Assembly: GCA_903829855.1 (NCBI GenBank)
Contig: CAIKRN010000086.1
Coordinates: forward strand, 1 to 11,368
Length of the DNA: 11,368 nt
Source of the DNA: an uncultured Opitutia bacterium
GTDB taxonomy: Bacteria; Verrucomicrobiota; Verrucomicrobiia; Opitutales; UBA953
Direction: 5' to 3'
In this document: in pieces, positions 1 to 6,735 of the stretch
Numbering within the stretch: the first letter of the stretch is position 1
Layout: every line of letters starts with the position of its first letter
Program-made: the position numbers and the translations under genes
Notes under the pieces: generated by a model
Seen by the model: the letters and a program-made list of their open reading frames with translations, nothing else
Told to the model about the DNA's origin: nothing
Database searches by the model: none

Positions 1-1
1 T

Positions 2-883
2 CGCAAGCCCATCGCTGTCGGCAATGAAGCACGCATGATGCTGGGCCGAACCCCTGGCGATATTCAGGCACTGCGTCCGATGAAAGACGGTGTCATCGCC
101 GACTTCGAAATCAGCGAGCACATGCTCCGCTACTTTATCGGCAAGGTCGCACGGAAATCGCTCTTCACCAATCTTACGGTCGTGGTGGCCGTGCCTTATG
201 GCATCACGGCCGTCGAACGTCGTGCCGTCATGGATTCCGCTTATCGTGCGGGCGCTGATGACGTCATCACCATCCCTGAGCCTGTCGCCTCGGCGATTGG
301 CGTTGGCCTACCCGTCGAAGAACCGACGGGGTCAATGATCGTCGACATTGGCGGTGGCACCACGGAAGTCGCCGTCCTCTCCCTAGGCGGCATCGTCCAC
401 GCCCGTTCGATTCGCGTCGGCGGTGATGAGTTCGACATGTCGATTATCAAGTACATCCGCAATTCGTACAATCTCATCATCGGTGAGCGCACCGCGGAAG
501 AAATCAAAATTAAGATCGGTTCGGCTTACGCGCTTGAGCAGGAACTTACCTTCGAAGTGAAAGGACGGGACAATGTCACCGGCCTGCCCCGCCAACTCCA
601 CTTGACCTCACAGGAAGTCCGCGAAGCCATGGCGGACAACATCAACCAAATCATCGAAGCGGTGAAAGGCTCATTGGAGCGCATTCCGCCCGAACTCTCA
701 TCCGACCTTGTCGATCGTGGCATCGTGCTGGCCGGCGGCGGCTCGCTGATTCGCAAGATTGACCGAGCGATCTCCGAAGCCACCGGTCTGCCGGTCTTCG
801 TGGCCGAAGACCCTCTCTGCGCCGTGGTTAATGGCACTGGTAAAATCTTGGCCAACTCCTCCCGCTGGAGCGGTCGCGAATAA
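2..883 (+). CDS. mreB: Rod shape-determining protein MreB (5' end outside window)
   Basis: Bacterial actin homologue that forms membrane-bound filaments and steers the elongasome. The frame is open from the left edge, so the gene is truncated there. About 293 residues are visible against a usual length near 345, so roughly 50 residues including the first phosphate-binding loop are missing. Seen directly: the near-invariant stretch MLGRTPGDIQALRPMKDGVI close to the left edge, the second phosphate loop VDIGGGTTEVAV (about nt 341-376) and the adenosine loop LAGGGSLIRKID (about nt 728-763). These loops, in this order, define the MreB/actin-ATPase fold. It is the first visible gene of a tight mreB-mreC-mreD-mrdA run. 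No missing key residue was noticed in the visible part. Family assignment is very secure. The true start and promoter lie outside the window. Confidence 0.96.
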   Translation, partial: RKPIAVGNEARMMLGRTPGDIQALRPMKDGVIADFEISEHMLRYFIGKVARKSLFTNLTVVVAVPYGITAVERRAVMDSAYRAGADDVITIPEPVASAIGVGLPVEEPTGSMIVDIGGGTTEVAVLSLGGIVHARSIRVGGDEFDMSIIKYIRNSYNLIIGERTAEEIKIKIGSAYALEQELTFEVKGRDNVTGLPRQLHLTSQEVREAMADNINQIIEAVKGSLERIPPELSSDLVDRGIVLAGGGSLIRKIDRAISEATGLPVFVAEDPLCAVVNGTGKILANSSRWSGRE

Positions 884-889
884 GCCCCT

Positions 890-903
890 GCGGGCTAACC
901 CGC
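890..903 (+). other. Small perfect hairpin between mreB and mreC
   Basis: GCGGG-CTAA-CCCGC forms a perfect 5-bp G+C-rich stem with a 4-nt loop. It begins 6 nt after the mreB stop and ends 3 nt before the mreC start codon. No T-run follows, so it is not a standard terminator. It occupies the place where a ribosome-binding site for mreC would be and could dampen mreC initiation or mark a processing site. The pairing is seen; the role is inference. Confidence 0.3.
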
Positions 904-906
904 CAC

Positions 907-1785
907 ATGGACCAGAATCGCCGAGGAGCTCGTGCTTCGTATGTCGCCCTGACGATCTTTTTGGCCGTCTGGATTTTCATGCCCAGCACCGTGCGTCGCT
1001 TCAATCGCGAGGCCTTCACGGAATTCCAAGCCCCCGGTCTACATCTGGTTTCCAAAAGTAGGGATCTCGCCCGCTTCTGGGAACTTAAAAGCCGTAGTAG
1101 TGAAGAAATGGCGCTCGCCGGTCGCGACCTTGCCCGTGTGAATGCTGCCTTGGAATTAAAACTGGCCTCACTGGATGACGTCAGACGCGAAAACACCCGA
1201 CTCCGCGAAATCACCCGGTACACCGTGCCTGCGGATTACATGTCGGTCGTCGCCCGCGTCGCTACTCGTGATAGTTCGTCGTGGTGGAATCGGATCGTCA
1301 TTCGGAAAGGCCGCAATGACGGCATCCGTCCGGGCGCCCCGGTGATCTTCGGCAACTCCGTCGTCGGCCGAGTGACCGCCGTCCACCTCACTACCAGCGA
1401 AGTCGATCTGGTCACCAGCCCGGGCTTCCGTTGCACCGCCTTCCTTGAAGGCGATGACCAGAATAGCATCGTGCTCATCAACGGACTCGCGGGCAATTCA
1501 CTGCGCACGCCACAAGCACGCATCAGCGTCATCCCTAACGATTACTCTACGGGAACACTGCAGTCCCCCAAAGCGTTTACGACGGGCATGGGCGGCGTTT
1601 TTCCCAGTCGCCTCGTCCTCGGCACGGTCGACCTGGATTCCAAAGCCACCAAGCCAGGTTCCAGCTTCAAAGAAGGGCGACTCAACCCATCCCGCGAACT
1701 CTACAACCTTCAGGAAGTCTCCGTGCTCGTCCCTCTTCATCAAAACCCTGGCGAAGCACTGCTGCAGGGAGACCAGTTCCAATAG
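907..1785 (+). CDS. mreC: Rod shape-determining protein MreC
   Basis: Bitopic inner-membrane protein that links cytoplasmic MreB to periplasmic PBP2 and activates it. The 292-residue product has the family layout: a short basic N-terminus (RRGAR), one membrane segment at about residues 11-27, a charged heptad-rich helix likely to be a coiled coil at about 53-104, then the beta-rich periplasmic domain. The signature RDSSSWWNRIVIRKGRNDGI (121-140), continuing to PVIFGNSVVGRV, is typical of MreC. The length is normal. The ATG at 907 puts the basic residues and membrane segment right at the N-terminus. It has no visible Shine-Dalgarno sequence, and a small hairpin sits just before it. The stop codon is 2 nt from the mreD start, so translation is probably coupled. 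Confidence in the family is high. Confidence 0.94.
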   Translation: MDQNRRGARASYVALTIFLAVWIFMPSTVRRFNREAFTEFQAPGLHLVSKSRDLARFWELKSRSSEEMALAGRDLARVNAALELKLASLDDVRRENTRLREITRYTVPADYMSVVARVATRDSSSWWNRIVIRKGRNDGIRPGAPVIFGNSVVGRVTAVHLTTSEVDLVTSPGFRCTAFLEGDDQNSIVLINGLAGNSLRTPQARISVIPNDYSTGTLQSPKAFTTGMGGVFPSRLVLGTVDLDSKATKPGSSFKEGRLNPSRELYNLQEVSVLVPLHQNPGEALLQGDQFQ

Positions 1786-1787
1786 TC

Positions 1788-2312
1788 ATGGGCTGGGCTT
1801 GGCTCATCATGCTCTTGGCGACCTACCCATGGCTACTGGGTGCCGATCTCGCCTCAGATGTGTTAGCGAGAGGCGGCTTCGTGGTGTTCATCTCAGGAGT
1901 CTGCATCGTGGCCCCCTGCCGACGCCTGCGGCCCATTCAAGCCATCCCCTTTGCCGCCTGCGTTGGCTTCCTGTTTGAAGCCCGGAGACCGATTCCCGAC
2001 GGGGTTCTCGCCTTCACCCTTGTGGCGATCAGCATTTTCCTGACAGCGAATAAACCATTGCTCCGCAACGCCCCCGGCCTTCTCCGCGGCGCCATCATCT
2101 CGAATACCTTAGCCTGCACAGCGTGGGCCGCGGCCACCGCACTAGCGCTCAGCACCACCGAAGCACCTAGCAGCAATAGCACCCTCACCCATTTTGCTCT
2201 ACAAGTTGCACTCGCCGCACTCATCGGCGCTGCTCTCTACATCCCAATTTCACTCGTTCAGAATTACGCCATGGACCGCATCGGGGTGCCGCCCGCAGCA
2301 GACACGCCATGA
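1788..2312 (+). CDS. mreD: Rod shape-determining protein MreD-like membrane protein
   Basis: Predicted integral inner-membrane subunit of the elongasome. The 174-residue product is strongly hydrophobic, with six candidate membrane segments at roughly residues 3-21, 29-45, 48-64, 72-87, 100-122 and 134-158. Basic loops such as CRRLRP lie between them. Size and hydrophobic pattern match MreD (about 160-175 residues). The sequence of this family is poorly conserved, so much of the call rests on position directly between mreC and the PBP2 gene, where mreD normally sits. The segment FEARRPIPDGVLAFTL resembles the conserved central loop of the family. The start is 2 nt after the mreC stop, and its last four bases (ATGA) overlap the mrdA start, which is a classic coupling arrangement. 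Another small membrane protein is possible but unlikely. Confidence 0.8.
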   Translation: MGWAWLIMLLATYPWLLGADLASDVLARGGFVVFISGVCIVAPCRRLRPIQAIPFAACVGFLFEARRPIPDGVLAFTLVAISIFLTANKPLLRNAPGLLRGAIISNTLACTAWAAATALALSTTEAPSSNSTLTHFALQVALAALIGAALYIPISLVQNYAMDRIGVPPAADTP

Positions 2313-4408
2313 AAGAAGAACTTCCCGGCAAGGTCCTTCCCTCGACGCCTATCGATCGCCTTAGACTATACGGCGTCTTCTTCTTCTTTGCGATCGGGTT
2401 CATCTACGTCTCCGTCGGCCTCGGCTTCCGCCAGCTCGTAGAATCAGGAAAATTAAAGGCCGTCTCAGAATCACAAAGTCGCCGCATTGTCATTCTCCCG
2501 CCCGCCCGCGGACGCATCTACGACCGGAATGGTGAAATCCTCGTCGACAACCGCGCTCGCTGGAGCGTCAAAGCGGACCTTGCCGCCCTGCAAAAAGAAT
2601 TCCGCGCCGAATACTTAAAACTCTTGGCGGCGGAGAAAGCCCGTGAGGCGGCCACCCTGGATCGCGAAAAACTCCAGGAGAACGCACGCAAATACGTACT
2701 TCAACGATGGTTGGATAAGATTTGGTTCGTGATCGATGAAACTAATAAATCAGCGAAATCTAGCCGGATTAAGGTTCCGGCAGTGACCTCACCGGGAGAA
2801 CGCTTCGTCTCGATTGATGACCTGCGTAAACACTTACGTGAACGTAGACCGCTTCCCTACACCCTCGTAACTGACCTCGCCTTCCCTGGGACGGGACAAG
2901 CACTTTCACCGCAAGACGGCATGAAGGCGGTTGCCCGCTTCATTGAACAATTCCCAGTCGACGGCCCCATCCGTCTCGAATCCGACATCATTCGTACCTA
3001 CCCTCATGGCACTCTGGCCGCCCATGTACTCGGCTACGTAAAAGACTCCGACGAACTTCCACCCAACGTCGAAGATCTGGCTGACACCAAGATGGATTCG
3101 TTACAGAAACTTCAGTACTCAGGCAAGAAAGGCGCAGCCGGCATTGAGGAAACGTTCGACACATTACTACGCGGCAACAGCGGCTGGGAACTCTGGTCGA
3201 AGACATCCGCCGGCTATAACCAGAATCGCCTCAAAGTAAGCGACCCCCAGCAAGGCTCGCATGCCACACTTTCCTTGGACTGGCGCATTCAAGCTGCCGC
3301 CGAAGGGGCTCTCAGCAAAATCCGGGACCCGCAGGGCACCGTCCTGCCCGGCGCCGCGGTCATGATGGACGTTCATACTGGAGAGATTCTGGCGCTCGCC
3401 AGCCAACCCACCTTTGACCCCAACCGCCTTGCCGACCGCGTAACGAATACCTACTTCAAAGAGATAGATGATGCCGGGGGATGGCTCAACCGCTCCATCC
3501 AAGGCCTCTACGCCCCTGGCTCGACTTTTAAAATCATCACTGCCATCGCGGGTATGCGGAATAAAGTTGTCGATTGGGACGATATTCTGGACTGCGGCCC
3601 CAGCTTCCGGGTCGGCAATCGTGATTTCCCGGAGCATGAACCTGCGGGCTACGGGCAAGTCGACCTTGAAAAGATGCTGGCGGTGTCCTGTAACGTTTGG
3701 AATTACCAAGTCGGCTTGCGCACGGGCATCGATAAACTTCACGATGAAGCTCGTCGATTCGGCCTCGACACGCCGCTGCTCAAGACACCTGGGGATACGG
3801 AAAACAACTACAAGGAAGCGACCGCCCTGCCTTATCCGGCCGACAAGAGATTGGTCGTACCCGACCCTGCTTATAAGTTAAAGATCGGCGGTGGAGCGTG
3901 GACTCCGGGCGACACTGCCAACTTAGCCATCGGGCAAGGCTACCTCCTCACGACGCCCCTGCACATGGCCTGCGTTGCCGCTTCGGTCGCACGAAATGAA
4001 ACTCGGACGACTCCCTATATTATTCATGACTTGCGCGGCGGCACCCATCCCGGGGCCGCTCCCATTGGCCTCACTACCGCACAGTACACCGCGCTTAAAT
4101 CGGGGTTAGAACGATGTGTCGAGGAAGGCACCGGCAAGACGGGAAAAATCCCCGGACTACCGTACGCAGCCAAAACGGGGACCGCCGAATACTTTAAAGA
4201 CGGCAAAAAAGCCCACCTCGCTTGGATGATTGGCTATGCCCCCGCGAAAGATCCCGCCGTTGCTTTCTGCGTCTTAATTGAAGGACAACTCGACACCAAC
4301 ACTTGGGGTGGAAAAACCGCCGGCCCAGTGGTCAAGGAGATGCTGGAGACTTGGTGGCCGATTGCGGTGAAGGTGAACCTAGAAGAGAAGCCAGACGCGG
4401 CCCGCTAA
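2309..4408 (+). CDS. mrdA: Penicillin-binding protein 2 (elongasome peptidoglycan D,D-transpeptidase)
   Basis: Class B penicillin-binding protein that crosslinks new peptidoglycan during side-wall growth. It is anchored in the inner membrane and works with RodA and MreC. The 699-residue product has one membrane segment (about 19-40), the conserved PPARGRIYDRNGEILVDN box (64-81) opening the pedestal domain, and the transpeptidase domain with all three motifs: S405-T-F-K408 (nucleophile S405), S460-C-N462, and K622-T-G-T. Cys461 inside the second motif, with Asp428, Asp439 and perhaps His443 nearby, recalls the zinc site described in some PBP2 proteins. Between the YDRNG box and the RTYPHGTLAAHVLGYV segment lie about 155 residues, from memory some 60 more than in E. 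coli PBP2. Much of this is a charged, helical-looking stretch (about 92-180). The gene overlaps mreD by ATGA and converges with the L,D-transpeptidase gene with a 4-nt tail overlap, leaving no room for a terminator. No rodA follows. Confidence 0.95.
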   Translation: MKEELPGKVLPSTPIDRLRLYGVFFFFAIGFIYVSVGLGFRQLVESGKLKAVSESQSRRIVILPPARGRIYDRNGEILVDNRARWSVKADLAALQKEFRAEYLKLLAAEKAREAATLDREKLQENARKYVLQRWLDKIWFVIDETNKSAKSSRIKVPAVTSPGERFVSIDDLRKHLRERRPLPYTLVTDLAFPGTGQALSPQDGMKAVARFIEQFPVDGPIRLESDIIRTYPHGTLAAHVLGYVKDSDELPPNVEDLADTKMDSLQKLQYSGKKGAAGIEETFDTLLRGNSGWELWSKTSAGYNQNRLKVSDPQQGSHATLSLDWRIQAAAEGALSKIRDPQGTVLPGAAVMMDVHTGEILALASQPTFDPNRLADRVTNTYFKEIDDAGGWLNRSIQGLYAPGSTFKIITAIAGMRNKVVDWDDILDCGPSFRVGNRDFPEHEPAGYGQVDLEKMLAVSCNVWNYQVGLRTGIDKLHDEARRFGLDTPLLKTPGDTENNYKEATALPYPADKRLVVPDPAYKLKIGGGAWTPGDTANLAIGQGYLLTTPLHMACVAASVARNETRTTPYIIHDLRGGTHPGAAPIGLTTAQYTALKSGLERCVEEGTGKTGKIPGLPYAAKTGTAEYFKDGKKAHLAWMIGYAPAKDPAVAFCVLIEGQLDTNTWGGKTAGPVVKEMLETWWPIAVKVNLEEKPDAAR

Positions 4409-4965
4409 TCCCTGATCAGCACGCAGATTCCCACCGACACCTTACCGTAGAGCCGGATCACGTCCGCATCGGAAAGGAGCACGCAACCATGGCTATTGGG
4501 ACTTCCGAGCGTACCTGCCTGATTCGTGCCGTGGATATAGACGAAGCGGCGACGTGTGTCGACGACGCGACCTTCGGCATCGATCCCTTGGTTAAGGCCT
4601 GCCTCTAATCCCTCGAGCCAGAGGATGCGCGAGGTGATCAGATTGTCTTCAGGCGTCGGCCATTCGGCGGCGAGCCTACCTGTCGGCTGACGGGCCTTGA
4701 ACACCATGCCCACCTGGGCACCGTCGCCGATCTTCTCGGCGACCTGATGCAGCCCCACGGGGGTCTGCAGGGAATCCTGAACGCAGCCTCGTCCCGCCCG
4801 AGCAGTGCTAACGACGTAGGTTTCGCAATCTGACCCGCTGAAATGCCATAGTTTTTGCTGGTCAATCGACACAACGATGCAATCTTCCGCTAAAGGCAGA
4901 CTCAGCCCTTTCAGGCGTTCGGTCACCTCCTTCTTCAAACCTAACTCGAAATCAGAACATGGCAT
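4405..4965 (-). CDS. YkuD-family L,D-transpeptidase, short form without signal peptide
   Basis: L,D-transpeptidases form 3-3 peptidoglycan crosslinks or attach proteins to peptidoglycan, using a cysteine nucleophile. The 186-residue product carries the YkuD pattern: IVVSIDQQKLWHF near the N-terminus, a middle segment TSRILWLEGLEAGLNQG, then IHGT (His145) and, 12 residues on, S158-H-G-C161 with catalytic Cys161. The residue two after that Cys, usually Arg (HGCxR) or Asn in mycobacterial enzymes, is Leu (HGCVLL). No signal peptide, lipobox or membrane segment is visible. An earlier in-frame ATG at 5017-5019 adds 18 basic, non-hydrophobic residues and would overlap asd by 61 nt, so I chose the ATG at 4963-4965. 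Even so, this start overlaps the divergent asd start by 7 nt. The stop overlaps that of mrdA. Family membership is secure; export, activity and start are not. Confidence 0.86.
   Translation of the reverse strand: MPCSDFELGLKKEVTERLKGLSLPLAEDCIVVSIDQQKLWHFSGSDCETYVVSTARAGRGCVQDSLQTPVGLHQVAEKIGDGAQVGMVFKARQPTGRLAAEWPTPEDNLITSRILWLEGLEAGLNQGIDAEGRVVDTRRRFVYIHGTNQAGTLGSPNSHGCVLLSDADVIRLYGKVSVGICVLIRD
4945..4955 (+). promoter_or_regulatory. Shared upstream 11-mer before asd
   Basis: CTCGAAATCAG ends 3 nt before the asd ATG. The same 11 bases, followed by two different bases and then CATG, lie at the same distance before the glmM start on the other strand. It may be an initiation or regulatory element. 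The identity is seen; the function is inference. If the L,D-transpeptidase starts at 4965, the element is also inside its coding sequence. A 10-base version occurs inside mreB coding sequence, which weakens the case. Confidence 0.25.
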
Positions 4966-5981
4966 ATCGTATCGGCATCGTGGGCGTGACAGGCGCGGTC
5001 GGTCAAGAACTGCTGGCACTTATGGCTAAGCGGAACTTCCCCGTGGCCGAACTCCGCCCCCTCGCTTCCGCCCGCTCGGCTGGCTCCAAGGTCAGCTATG
5101 CCGGCAAGGAGTGGATCGTCCAGGAAGCCAAGCCCGAAGCCTTTGAGGGCCTTGACTTCGCGATCTTCAGCGCCGGAGGCTCCATCTCCCTGGCCCTAGC
5201 CCCGGAAGCCGTCAAACGCGGCTGCATCGTCATCGATAACAGTTCCGCCTTCCGCATGCTGCCGGAGGTACCGCTCGTGGTGCCCGAAATCAACGCCCAC
5301 CACCTGGCCAATCATAAGGGTATTATCGCGAACCCCAACTGCTCGACTGCCATCGCCCTGATGGGGCTCTACCCGCTCCATCTGGCCTTCGGCTTAAAGA
5401 AGTTCTTCGCCTCCACCTACCAAGCCGTCTCGGGCACCGGGGCAGAAGCCATGCGTGAGTTGGACGGCCAAGCCCGCGCGTGGGCCAAAGGCGAAAGCCT
5501 TCCCGCCAAGGTCTACCCGCACACGATTAACTTCAATGTCATCCCCCAGGTGGATTCCTTCCTCGAGGATGGTTATACCAAGGAAGAGATGAAGATGCTC
5601 AATGAAGGACGGAAGATTATGGACCTGCCTGGCCTCAAGGTCAGCACAACCTGCGTCCGCGTTCCAGTCTTTCGCGCCCATTCGATTGCGATCAGCGCCG
5701 AATTCGAACGCCCCGTCGACATTGCCGTCGCCCGTCAGGCCATTTCCGCGTTTCCAGGCGCGGAACTCTGCGACGATCCGGCCAACAAGAAGTATCCGAT
5801 GCCCCTCGACTATGCCGGCAAGGAAAAGTGCGGCGTGGGGCGAATCCGCAAGGACTCCCTTTTTGACAACGGTCTCTCCCTTTGGATTTCCGGTGACCAG
5901 CTCTGGAAAGGTGCAGCGCTTAATGCGATTCAGATCGCCGAAGCACTCCATGCCCAAGGTCGGTTAGCCCGCCGCTCATAA
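4959..5981 (+). CDS. asd: Aspartate-semialdehyde dehydrogenase
   Basis: Cytoplasmic enzyme that reduces L-aspartyl-4-phosphate to aspartate 4-semialdehyde with NADPH. This is the branch point to lysine and diaminopimelate, threonine and methionine. The 340-residue product matches the usual length. Visible motifs: the Rossmann dinucleotide loop GVTGAVG (residues 9-15), the active-site box NPNCST with nucleophile Cys128, and CVRVPVFRAHS, where Arg234 fits the substrate-binding arginine and His241, seven residues on, fits the catalytic histidine. The N-terminus MAYRIGIVGVTGAVG starts directly with the first beta strand, which supports this ATG although no Shine-Dalgarno is present. It is divergent from, and overlaps the 5' end of, the L,D-transpeptidase gene. 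It is followed after 3 nt by an RNA methyltransferase gene, probably cotranscribed. In a peptidoglycan neighbourhood its likely important product is diaminopimelate. Confidence 0.96.
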   Translation: MAYRIGIVGVTGAVGQELLALMAKRNFPVAELRPLASARSAGSKVSYAGKEWIVQEAKPEAFEGLDFAIFSAGGSISLALAPEAVKRGCIVIDNSSAFRMLPEVPLVVPEINAHHLANHKGIIANPNCSTAIALMGLYPLHLAFGLKKFFASTYQAVSGTGAEAMRELDGQARAWAKGESLPAKVYPHTINFNVIPQVDSFLEDGYTKEEMKMLNEGRKIMDLPGLKVSTTCVRVPVFRAHSIAISAEFERPVDIAVARQAISAFPGAELCDDPANKKYPMPLDYAGKEKCGVGRIRKDSLFDNGLSLWISGDQLWKGAALNAIQIAEALHAQGRLARRS

Positions 5982-5984
5982 CCC

Positions 5985-6548
5985 ATGGCCCGGAGCAACG
6001 ATCGCGCCCCACGTCACGCCGACCTCCTTCGGCCGCTGAAGCTTTACGATGAAGGCGACATCCCCGCCCTACTGAAGGACGTGAAGGACCCCCTGATTCT
6101 CGTCCTCGATGGCGTTCAGGATCCGCACAACCTCGGTGCCTGCCTTCGCAACGCCGATTGTGCCGGTTGTACCTTCGTAATCATCACCCGCAAAAACTCC
6201 GCACCCGTCACCGAGACCGTGCGCAAAGTCGCGGTCGGGGCAGCCGAAGCGATGCCCATCGTCCAGGCCAACAACCTCCGGAATGCGCTCGGTAAACTCA
6301 AGGATGCTGGCGTCTGGATCGCGGGAACCTCTGACCACAAAGCCAGCCAGTCCTTGTTTGCCGCCAAACTAACTGGCCCGCTGGCCATCATCCTCGGCGC
6401 CGAGGGCGACGGAATCCGTCACCTGACAGCCGAGACCTGCGATTTCCTCCTCCGCATCCCGATGCTCGGCAGCGTCCCCTGCCTCAATGTCTCGGTCTCT
6501 GCGGGCGTCTGCCTTTTCGAGGCCGTGCGGCAACGCGGGCACCGCTGA
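5985..6548 (+). CDS. SpoU/TrmH-family RNA 2'-O-ribose methyltransferase, RlmB-like, catalytic domain only
   Basis: S-adenosylmethionine-dependent methyltransferase of the knotted SPOUT fold. The three family motifs are present: D46-PHNLGACLR55 (motif 1, with Asn49 and Arg55), GAEGDGI at 138-144 (motif 2, Glu140), and IPMLGSVPCLNVSVSAGVCL at 158-177 (motif 3, Asn168). The wording is closest to RlmB, which methylates G2251 (E. coli numbering) of 23S rRNA. RlmB is about 245 residues with an L30e-like N-terminal RNA-binding domain; this product is 187 residues and begins in what would be the linker (LYDEGDIPALL). The asd stop is 3 nt upstream, so there is no room for the missing domain. Catalytic-domain-only members such as TrmL modify tRNA, so the substrate is uncertain; two tRNA-Lys genes lie just downstream. 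The starting ATG has no clear Shine-Dalgarno. Fold and chemistry are secure, target is not. Confidence 0.88.
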   Translation: MARSNDRAPRHADLLRPLKLYDEGDIPALLKDVKDPLILVLDGVQDPHNLGACLRNADCAGCTFVIITRKNSAPVTETVRKVAVGAAEAMPIVQANNLRNALGKLKDAGVWIAGTSDHKASQSLFAAKLTGPLAIILGAEGDGIRHLTAETCDFLLRIPMLGSVPCLNVSVSAGVCLFEAVRQRGHR

Positions 6549-6561
6549 GGTTCAATTTTTC

Positions 6562-6590
6562 TTTACCCACGCCGCTGGGCGTGTCGTAAT
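6562..6590 (+). promoter_or_regulatory. Candidate promoter of the tRNA-Lys genes
   Basis: TTTACC (-35, 4 of 6 consensus) and CGTAAT (-10, 4 of 6) are separated by exactly 17 bp. Transcription would start near 6597, about 8 nt before the tRNA, and the discriminator is G+C-rich as in stable-RNA promoters. The spacer (6568-6583) is a perfect inverted repeat, CACGCC-GCTG-GGCGTG, and could be an operator or coincidence. The hexamers are only moderate matches, so this remains a prediction. Confidence 0.35.
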
Positions 6591-6604
6591 CGCACCGTTC
6601 GGTT

Positions 6605-6676
6605 GGCCGGATAGCTCAATGGTAGAGCAGTTGACTTTTAATCAATTGGTTCCGGGTTCGAGTCCCGGTCCGGCCA
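6605..6676 (+). tRNA. tRNA-Lys (anticodon UUU)
   Basis: A 72-nt cloverleaf including the discriminator base A. The acceptor stem is GGCCGGA/TCCGGCC, the D arm GCTC/GAGC, the anticodon stem GTTGA/TCAAT with loop CTTTTAA (anticodon TTT at 6637-6639), and the T arm CCGGG-TTCGAGT-CCCGG. All stems pair, with one G-U at the top of the anticodon stem. CCA is not encoded: the bases after the discriminator are CTT. It decodes AAA and, by wobble, AAG. It lies 56 nt after the methyltransferase gene and 104 nt before a near-identical tRNA-Lys with anticodon CUU. Confidence 0.97.
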
Positions 6677-6735
6677 CTTTGAACAACCCATTTTACAAGC
6701 CTGCGGGCGTCTCGATGAATTAAGTGCGTTTGCTC

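Noticed and set aside
1445..1978. A 177-codon plus-strand frame across the mreC-mreD junction
   Set aside because: Both overlapping genes have clear family features and the alternative product has none.
3167..3742. A 191-codon open frame on the minus strand within mrdA
   Set aside because: It lies wholly inside a gene with all three PBP motifs, and its product has no recognisable domain. It is a G+C-rich antisense frame.
4923..4931. Perfect AGGAGGTGA on the minus strand inside the L,D-transpeptidase gene, as an internal ribosome-binding site
   Set aside because: No ATG, GTG or TTG follows at a suitable distance in any useful frame (only an in-frame CTG 11 nt after AGGAGG). The upstream residues look like real protein. 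Most likely it simply encodes Lys-Glu-Val-Thr.
5394..5957. A 187-codon open frame on the minus strand within asd
   Set aside because: Antisense to a well-conserved enzyme, with no motif in the product.
6535..6564. GCGG-GCA-CCGC stem followed by TTTTTCTTT as a terminator for asd and the methyltransferase
   Set aside because: The stem is only 4 bp, lies within the coding end and is 10 nt from the T-run. Too weak to call, and the T-rich stretch may instead belong to the tRNA promoter region.
6487..6723. A 78-codon plus-strand frame running through the first tRNA-Lys gene
   Set aside because: It overlaps a secure tRNA and the end of the methyltransferase gene; it is a chance frame.
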